DNA of 10,628 nt from Lachnospiraceae bacterium (GTDB taxonomy: Bacteria; Bacillota; Clostridia; Lachnospirales; Lachnospiraceae): assembly GCA_017964055.1 (NCBI GenBank), contig JAGCSS010000151.1:1-10628 (forward strand), written 5' to 3'. Shown here piece by piece: positions 6,589 through 10,628 of the stretch (the stretch's first letter is position 1; each line of letters opens with the position of its first letter). The position numbers and the translations under genes are program-made. The notes under the pieces were generated by a model. It was given only the letters and a program-made list of their open reading frames with translations. It made no database searches and was not told the DNA's origin.

Positions 6589-7965
6589 GTGGAGATACTT
6601 ATCAAAAACGGTAAGATAGTCAATGCGGGAGGCTCCTTTAAAGGAGATGTGCTCGTAAGGAACGGCAGGATCGCGGCGGTCGGGAAGGGACTCGATACGA
6701 AGACCGCATCGAAGACCATCGACGCTTCGGGACTGTATGTACTGCCGGGCGCGATCGATGTCCATACGCATCTGGAGATGCCGATGATGGGCAGGACCTT
6801 CAGCGCCGACGGATACGAATCGGGCACGAGGGCTGCCGCATGCGGCGGAACCACGACGGTTTTTGACTATACGCTTCAGGAAAACGGCAAGCCGATGCTC
6901 GAAGAGATCGCGGACAGGAACCGTTTGGCGGAGCCTGCGGCATGCGTCGACTACGCTTTCCACGGCGGCATCAGTGAGGTAAACGAGGCGCGCCTGAATG
7001 AGGTCGCCGAGATGGCCAAACAGGGCTTCCCGAGCATAAAAGCCTACATGACCTATGCGTTCGGACTCGACGATAAGGCGCTGTTCGAGCTGCTGCAGCG
7101 CGCGGCAAAGGAGCGCGTGCTGATAACGGTCCATGCGGAGAGCCACGGCATCGTAGAGGCCAACCGTGCCGAGTTTAAGAAAGAAGGGCTCGGAGATGTC
7201 TGGTATCATTATCTTTCGCGTCCCGAGATAGCGGAGGAAGAAGCCGACATCCGTGCCGTAACGCTTGCCCGTGCTGCGGGAGCGCCGATCTATATCGTGC
7301 ATCTCGGAAACGAAGCCGGTGAGAGATATATCGCAAAGGCGCGCGCGGAGGGCATTCCTGTGTATGCTGAGACCTGTCCGCATAATCTGGCATTTACCAA
7401 CGAGGTGTTCAAGCGTCCCGACGGCATCAGATTCATCTGCTCACCGCCCATGAAGGGCAAGGAGAGCCAGATCGCGCTCTGGGAAGGCGTCAGCCGCGGA
7501 GTCATCGATGTTATCGCGACAGATCACTGCCCGGCACAGACCTTTGAAAAGGACTGGGGCAAGGATGATTATACTCTGGCACCCTGCGGCGTGATGGGAG
7601 TAGAGAACATGTACCCTTACATGCTCAATGCCGCAAATAAGGGCATGATCTCATTTGAACGGGCGGTTGAACTGTGTTCATACAATCCTTCACGGATTTT
7701 CGGATGCGACACGAAGGGAGCGGTACTGCCCGGACTGGATGCCGATATCGTGCTCTATGACCCCGGGAAGGAGTTTACGATTACGGTTGACAAAATGCAC
7801 TCGAACATTGATTATACTATATATGAGGGCATGAAGCTCAAGGGTTATCCGGTGCTCACGATGTCGCGCGGGAGCGTGGTATACGAGGACGGAGAGTTCA
7901 GGGGCGAGCCCGGTTACGGAAGGCTCCTGAGGCGCAGAATATCCTGTGCTTACGAGAAGTACTGA
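6589..7965 (+). CDS. hydA: Dihydropyrimidinase / D-hydantoinase-type amidohydrolase
   Basis: A 458-residue cyclic-amide hydrolase of the amidohydrolase superfamily, close to the usual 455-475 aa. The binuclear metal site is complete: His59 and His61 (DVHTHLEMP), a lysine expected to be carboxylated at Lys151 (SIKAYMTY), His182 (TVHAES), His238 (IVHLGNEAG) and Asp312 (IATDHCP). Tyr156 and the SPPMKG and GVEN segments fit the substrate pocket of the family. It would open dihydropyrimidine, hydantoin or related rings to N-carbamoyl amino acids in the cytoplasm. Allantoinase is less likely given the overall pattern, but exact substrate cannot be read from sequence. The start is GTG, supported by GGGGAGG a few nt upstream. 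It begins 48 bp after the glycosidase stop. No beta-ureidopropionase, dehydrogenase or hydantoin permease is visible in this window. Confidence 0.93.
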   Translation: MEILIKNGKIVNAGGSFKGDVLVRNGRIAAVGKGLDTKTASKTIDASGLYVLPGAIDVHTHLEMPMMGRTFSADGYESGTRAAACGGTTTVFDYTLQENGKPMLEEIADRNRLAEPAACVDYAFHGGISEVNEARLNEVAEMAKQGFPSIKAYMTYAFGLDDKALFELLQRAAKERVLITVHAESHGIVEANRAEFKKEGLGDVWYHYLSRPEIAEEEADIRAVTLARAAGAPIYIVHLGNEAGERYIAKARAEGIPVYAETCPHNLAFTNEVFKRPDGIRFICSPPMKGKESQIALWEGVSRGVIDVIATDHCPAQTFEKDWGKDDYTLAPCGVMGVENMYPYMLNAANKGMISFERAVELCSYNPSRIFGCDTKGAVLPGLDADIVLYDPGKEFTITVDKMHSNIDYTIYEGMKLKGYPVLTMSRGSVVYEDGEFRGEPGYGRLLRRRISCAYEKY

Positions 7966-8016
7966 CGTGATAATATACAGGCTTCGGTCGAAATGAAGCC
8001 GATGAGGAGGTATGGA

Positions 8017-8688
8017 ATGGGTATTCTGGACATTATCAAAAAAGCTGCAAAGAGCGGTGTTTCAAACGCGATCAGCAGTTCAGTGAGCAACGCTAAGGGC
8101 AATGTGAACCAGACGATCAATCATGCGGTCAATGACATTGCGAACAAGGCAAAGCAGGGCATCAAGAACGCTGTCGACAACAGGACCAAAAAGTTCAAGT
8201 TCGATAAGCTCCCGACCACACTCGAGGAGATGCAGGCGATGCCCGAGGCAAAGCTTACGGATTACAATGCCACGGCTGCTCTGGCCGTTATCGCTCTCGA
8301 TGTATGCTCGACGAATTTCGCGGAGGGCGAGAGGATGCTGGATTTCCTGAACGGCCCCAACACATTCTCGGAGAGCGACAGGCAGTTCATCAGAGGCCAG
8401 TTCTCGGAGGGCAGGAATTATATAGCACGTTCTTATTTCGAGGGCGCTACACCCGAGAATAATTATACTCCTTCGACGCCTTACAAGATCGAGGTTACCG
8501 AGACCAAATACAGCAAGGAAAACTACGATGACGGATACATCACCCTGTATCTCGAGTCGGGCGGCGCAGACGGGTTAAGACCCATTTTCCTGCGCAGCAA
8601 GAAGTCGACCGGCGAATGGTTTGTCAACGATTACCGCGGAGTGCTTGTAAGCATCAGGAAATCAAAAGATCAGGATGAATGGGCATAA
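8017..8688 (+). CDS. DUF6935-like protein with an amphipathic N-terminus
   Basis: A 223-residue protein of unknown function. The first 60 or so residues are a small-residue-rich, probably helical stretch (ISSSVSNAKGNVNQTINHAV, then NDIANKAKQGIKNAVDN) with no signal peptide or membrane helix. Residues about 65-223 form a globular domain with LPTTLEEMQAMPEA, TAALAVIALDVC, a conserved-looking SYFEGATPENNYTPSTPY, then a beta-rich part (LYLESGGADGLRP, STGEWFVND) ending in WA. From memory this matches DUF6935, common in Lachnospiraceae and related gut Firmicutes. The ATG at 8017 is chosen because GAGGAGG lies about 6 nt upstream; the in-frame ATG at 7993 lacks a good site. It starts 51 bp after the hydantoinase and ends just before a strong hairpin, so it is probably the last gene of the block. 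Confidence 0.85.
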   Translation: MGILDIIKKAAKSGVSNAISSSVSNAKGNVNQTINHAVNDIANKAKQGIKNAVDNRTKKFKFDKLPTTLEEMQAMPEAKLTDYNATAALAVIALDVCSTNFAEGERMLDFLNGPNTFSESDRQFIRGQFSEGRNYIARSYFEGATPENNYTPSTPYKIEVTETKYSKENYDDGYITLYLESGGADGLRPIFLRSKKSTGEWFVNDYRGVLVSIRKSKDQDEWA

Positions 8689-8694
8689 CTTTAT

Positions 8695-8724
8695 CGGGGG
8701 GATGGCGAATAAGTCATCCCCCCG
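8695..8724 (+). terminator. GC-rich hairpin after the DUF6935-like gene, probable terminator
   Basis: CGGGGGGATG (8695-8704) pairs with CATCCCCCCG (8715-8724), and two further inner pairs are possible (one G-U). It starts 7 bp after the stop codon. The stem is very stable but no T-run follows (GGACGGTTTAAG), so termination may be incomplete or the hairpin may protect the mRNA 3' end. Confidence 0.6.
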
Positions 8725-8747
8725 GGACGGTTTAAGCGGTAAGTAAA

Positions 8748-9605
8748 ATGGTTTGGATATTATTGGTGCTGATCTACGGTATCAGCAAGGGACTGCGTGA
8801 GGTCTTCAAGAAAAAGGCGCTTGAGACCTCGACAACGATAGAGGTTCTTTTTTTATACACTTTTATTTCATTTCTGCTGGTATCGCCGGAGATACGCGGT
8901 GCCGGGGGAGTGCCGGCGCGGACGCTCGCTCTGATAGCGGTCAAGTCGCTGATCATCTTCATCGCATGGATCGCGGGCTTTACGGCAGTCAAGAATCTGC
9001 CGGTCGGAGTGTACGGCCTGCTCGACCAGATGCGCCTGATATTCGCGATGCTCCTCGGGGTCCTCGTGCTGCACGAGCGCATGGGTGCCGGACAGGTGAT
9101 CGGACTGGTGCTCGTTATCGCGGGACTCCTTCTGCTGCGCCTGTGGAACGCGAAAAAGGACGAGGAGAAGCAGACCTCGGCAAAATATGTGATATTTGTC
9201 GTGATATCCTGCTTTTTCAACGCTCTTTCGGGCCTGCTCGACAAGATACTGATGTCGGGGGACGATCTGACTGACGGGCAGCTGCAGTTCTGGTACATGC
9301 TCTTCCTGGTGATCTATTATCTGCTCTATATCATTGTCAGGAGACCCGGCATACGCTGGAAGGAATCGGCTAAGAACGTCTGGATTTGGGTACTTGCGAT
9401 ACTGTTCGTGGTGGCGGACCGCTGCCTGTTCATAGCGAACGGCTATCCCGAGAGCAAGGTCACGGTGATGACTCTTATCAAGCAGAGCAGCTGCATCGTT
9501 ACTATACTCGGAGGCAGGCTGTTCTTTAAGGAAGAGGGCCTCCTGCACAAGCTGGTGTGCGCCGGACTGGTCTTTGCCGGCATCGTGGCCGCGGCCCTGC
9601 TGTGA
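8748..9605 (+). CDS. EamA/DMT-superfamily permease
   Basis: A 285-residue integral membrane protein with about ten hydrophobic segments: roughly residues 1-17, 32-48, 58-80, 86-107, 113-131, 146-167, 178-197, 210-230, 236-257 and 266-285. They fall into two halves (1-132 and 146-285) split by a charged loop NAKKDEEKQTSAK, the internal duplication typical of EamA drug/metabolite transporters. Each half ends in the usual LHER/FKEE-then-hydrophobic pattern (GVLVLHERMGAGQVIGLVLV; RLFFKEEGLLHKLVCAGLVF). Members move amino acids, nucleobases, sugars or other small solutes; the substrate here is unknown. The ribosome site is weak (GCGGTAAG), unlike its neighbours, so expression may be low or depend on read-through past the hairpin 23 bp upstream. 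No clear promoter was found directly before it. Confidence 0.9.
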   Translation: MVWILLVLIYGISKGLREVFKKKALETSTTIEVLFLYTFISFLLVSPEIRGAGGVPARTLALIAVKSLIIFIAWIAGFTAVKNLPVGVYGLLDQMRLIFAMLLGVLVLHERMGAGQVIGLVLVIAGLLLLRLWNAKKDEEKQTSAKYVIFVVISCFFNALSGLLDKILMSGDDLTDGQLQFWYMLFLVIYYLLYIIVRRPGIRWKESAKNVWIWVLAILFVVADRCLFIANGYPESKVTVMTLIKQSSCIVTILGGRLFFKEEGLLHKLVCAGLVFAGIVAAALL

Positions 9606-9671
9606 CGCTCTAGCTTCTGCCGGATACTTGCGTTTTGGGACGGCACGGATTAAACTGTTAGCAGTAACCGC

Positions 9672-9700
9672 TTGCAAAAAAAGTTTCAATGCGATATACT
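9672..9700 (+). promoter_or_regulatory. Promoter of the XRE-cupin gene
   Basis: TTGCAA (9672-9677), a 17-bp spacer and TATACT (9695-9700) lie 54 bp upstream of the start codon. The -35 matches 4 of 6 consensus bases and the -10 matches 5 of 6. Because the -10 lies past the in-frame ATG at 9689, a transcript from here would exclude that longer start, supporting the ATG at 9755. Confidence 0.7.
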
Positions 9701-9702
9701 CT

Positions 9703-9720
9703 ACTTTATTGTAGTAAAGT
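9703..9720. promoter_or_regulatory. Inverted repeat ACTTTA-N6-TAAAGT, candidate operator
   Basis: Perfect 6-bp arms (9703-9708, 9715-9720) are centred about 11 bp downstream of the -10, covering the expected transcription start. This is a typical place for a repressor site, and the adjacent XRE-cupin protein is the natural candidate binder. Binding is inferred. A second, overlapping symmetry CTAC-N6-GTAG (9701-9714) is also present. Confidence 0.5.
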
Positions 9721-9754
9721 GAAAAATCGTTTCTTAAAAAGAGGAGATTTTCAT

Positions 9755-10306
9755 ATGGTTGATGAGATCAAAGAAATAGCTGAAAGAATAGCGGGTCTGC
9801 GTGACGCATGCGGCTATACGCAGGAAGAGTTTGCCGGTATGCTCGGCATCGCGCCCGATGTCTATAAGGAATACGAAGAGTCGGGCAAGAATATCCCGAT
9901 CAGCGTGATCTACGAGATCTCGCGCAAGTGCAACGTCGATTTTGCCGAGATCCTCACAGGCGAGGCGGCAAAGCTCGATACCTATCACGTCGTCCGCAAG
10001 GGACAGGGACAGATCATCGAGAGAATACCCGGCTACGTGTTTAAGGATCTGGCATTCAGGTTCACCAAGAAAAAAATGCAGCCCCTGCAGGTTACGATAG
10101 CGCCCTCGGACAAGCCCGCCGAGCTGGTTACCCACGGCGGCGAGGAGTTCAACCTCGTGACCGAAGGCTCGATCATAGTAACGCTCGGCAATAAGGAGAT
10201 CCTCCTCGAAGAAGGCGACAGCATCTACTTCGATCCCCGCATCCCGCACGGACAGCGCTGCGGTGGGGATAAACCAGGGACGTTCATTACATTCATATGC
10301 GAATAA
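9755..10306 (+). CDS. XRE-cupin transcriptional regulator
   Basis: A 183-residue two-domain regulator. Residues about 8-68 form an XRE helix-turn-helix (RIAGLRDACGYTQEEFAGML, then YKEYEESGKNIP). Residues about 105-182 form a small cupin barrel with HGGEEFNLVTEGSI (His127, Glu131) and a second motif DSIYFDPRIPHGQRC (His165), which may bind a metal or small ligand. Such HTH-cupin proteins usually repress or activate a neighbouring metabolic gene in response to a small molecule. GAGGAG at 9741-9746 lies 8 nt before the ATG. The next gene, an AMP-binding ligase 274 bp downstream, is the likely target, with autoregulation through the inverted repeat at 9703-9720. The ligand is unknown; an acyl or acyl-CoA-related signal would fit the neighbour but is a guess. 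Confidence 0.93.
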   Translation: MVDEIKEIAERIAGLRDACGYTQEEFAGMLGIAPDVYKEYEESGKNIPISVIYEISRKCNVDFAEILTGEAAKLDTYHVVRKGQGQIIERIPGYVFKDLAFRFTKKKMQPLQVTIAPSDKPAELVTHGGEEFNLVTEGSIIVTLGNKEILLEEGDSIYFDPRIPHGQRCGGDKPGTFITFICE

Positions 10307-10321
10307 GAGTTACTATTCACA

Positions 10322-10464
10322 GCACTCCGCGAAAGCGAGGTGCACGACATGAAAGTTTACTTTCGATGTCGTGCAGATAGCTTTCGTGAGCGCGGTGACT
10401 TTGGTCACCGCTGCGACATGAGTAAAAAATCATGATTTTTAGATTTTTTACGAATGCGGAGTGC
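10322..10464. ncRNA. Nested multi-hairpin intergenic element, candidate structured RNA
   Basis: Closing arms GCACTCCGC (10322-10330) and GCGGAGTGC (10456-10464) are perfect complements 125 bp apart. Between them are three hairpins. The first is a long arm: GAAAGC/GCTTTC (10331-10336, 10380-10385) outside, then TGCACGACAT/ATGTCGTGCA (10341-10350, 10366-10375), then GAAAG/CTTTC with one bulged G and a TTTA loop. The second is GCGGTGAC-TTTG-GTCACCGC (10392-10411). The third is GTAAAAAATC/GATTTTTTAC (10422-10431, 10442-10451). The layout is a closed multi-branch fold. Strand and transcription are unknown; it could instead be a REP-like DNA element or the leader of the next gene. The outer stem and the third hairpin's extension share bases 10456-10458, so both cannot form fully at once. 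Confidence 0.5.
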
Positions 10465-10523
10465 GTCAGACTTTAGTCACCGCTGCGACATGAGTAAAAT
10501 CAGGTTTTTTGATTTTACGAATG
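10404..10523 (+). repeat. Direct repeat with paired hairpins (two units)
   Basis: A 24-bp identical direct repeat lies at 10404-10427 and 10476-10499; it runs from GTCACCGC through CGACATGAGTAAAA. Each copy opens a hairpin closed by GATTTTAC-type sequence and then GAATG. Stem 1 is 10 bp (10422-10431 with 10442-10451); stem 2 is 8 bp (10494-10501 with 10511-10518). Both arms differ in length together, so pairing is kept. CAT-GA on the left faces GA-ATG on the right in both copies, giving tandem G-A/A-G mismatches below the stem. Confidence 0.75.
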
Positions 10524-10580
10524 GGCGAGGCGGGGCGGCCCACAACTCCCAAGATAATAAAACACAAGGAAGTAAAGAGT

Positions 10581-10628
10581 ATGTTAGAGAAATTCCTGCC
10601 CCGTACGGAGTTCGACTCCTACGAGGAC
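10581..10628 (+). CDS. AMP-binding ligase (acyl-CoA synthetase-like), start only
   Basis: Only the first 16 codons are in the window: MLEKFLPRTEFDSYED. The ATG follows AAGGAAG with about 8-10 nt spacing. From memory this N-terminus matches clostridial AMP-dependent synthetase/ligase proteins (acetyl-CoA or medium-chain acyl-CoA synthetase-like), which often sit next to an XRE-cupin regulator. No catalytic motif is visible, so the call rests on the short N-terminal match and on context. The enzyme would activate a carboxylic acid with ATP to an acyl-adenylate and then an acyl-CoA. Its leader is the structured gap 10307-10580, in which I found no convincing separate promoter. Confidence 0.6.
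   Translation, partial: MLEKFLPRTEFDSYED

Noticed and set aside
7980..8000. GGCTTC / GAAGCC hairpin before the DUF6935-like gene as a riboswitch or terminator
   Set aside because: A single 6-bp stem with a 9-nt loop and no tail matches no known riboswitch and may be chance.
8868..9689. 273-codon minus-strand open frame opposite the EamA permease
   Set aside because: It mirrors a membrane-protein gene, giving a charged Q/H/R-rich sequence with no domain; the permease frame shows ten clean hydrophobic segments.
10422..10451. Intrinsic terminator with T-run between the XRE-cupin gene and the ligase
   Set aside because: The T-run is the 3' arm of the stem itself, the stem is AT-rich, and no separate U-tail follows; a weak terminator role cannot be excluded but is not supported.
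10404..10499. CRISPR-like reading of the 24-bp direct repeat
   Set aside because: There are only two identical copies, the intervening sequence contains the other arm of the hairpin, and no cas gene is present.
10553..10558. GATAAT as a -10 box for the ligase gene
   Set aside because: No -35-like hexamer lies 16-18 bp upstream (that stretch is G-rich), and the distance to the start codon would leave a very short leader.

Overview
The window looks like chromosomal DNA of a mid-GC Firmicute, most likely a Lachnospiraceae-type Clostridium. This rests on strong AGGAGG-type ribosome binding sites, sigma-A-like promoters, and protein types I associate with that family: a DUF6935-like protein, a DUF4015 glycosidase, and an XRE-cupin regulator beside an AMP-binding ligase. 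The taxonomy is inferred; no rRNA or other marker gene is present.

Layout. Positions 1-1116 hold the 3' part of rarA (AAA+ replication and recombination factor). Two small membrane proteins of unknown role follow (1190-1423, 1527-1853). A strong hairpin (1862-1889) separates them from a convergent XRE-family repressor on the minus strand (1940-2278). The 229-bp region 2279-2507 is divergent: it carries a near-consensus promoter for the repressor and a second promoter for the plus-strand block.

The plus-strand block (2508-8688) reads like an operon. It starts with a soluble PAS histidine kinase overlapping a REC-HD-GYP response regulator (probable c-di-GMP phosphodiesterase), with a membrane-anchored DUF4015 putative glycoside hydrolase 3 bp later. 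A dihydropyrimidinase/hydantoinase-type amidohydrolase and a DUF6935-like protein follow with gaps of 48 and 51 bp. The first three genes suggest a phosphorelay that lowers c-di-GMP together with an extracytoplasmic carbohydrate-active enzyme. The link to the hydantoinase and DUF6935 genes is positional only.

After a GC-rich hairpin (8695-8724) come an EamA/DMT-type permease (8748-9605) and an XRE-cupin regulator (9755-10306). The regulator has a clear promoter with an inverted repeat at the predicted transcription start. The last 48 bp begin an AMP-binding (acyl-CoA synthetase-like) gene.

The most unusual part is the 274-bp gap 10307-10580. It is packed with nested and repeated hairpins: a 24-bp direct repeat, three copies of CGACATGA each opening a hairpin, stems whose two arms change length together, and tandem G-A/A-G mismatches at the same place in two copies. 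It looks like a structured RNA or a REP-like intergenic element and is the best candidate for something undescribed.
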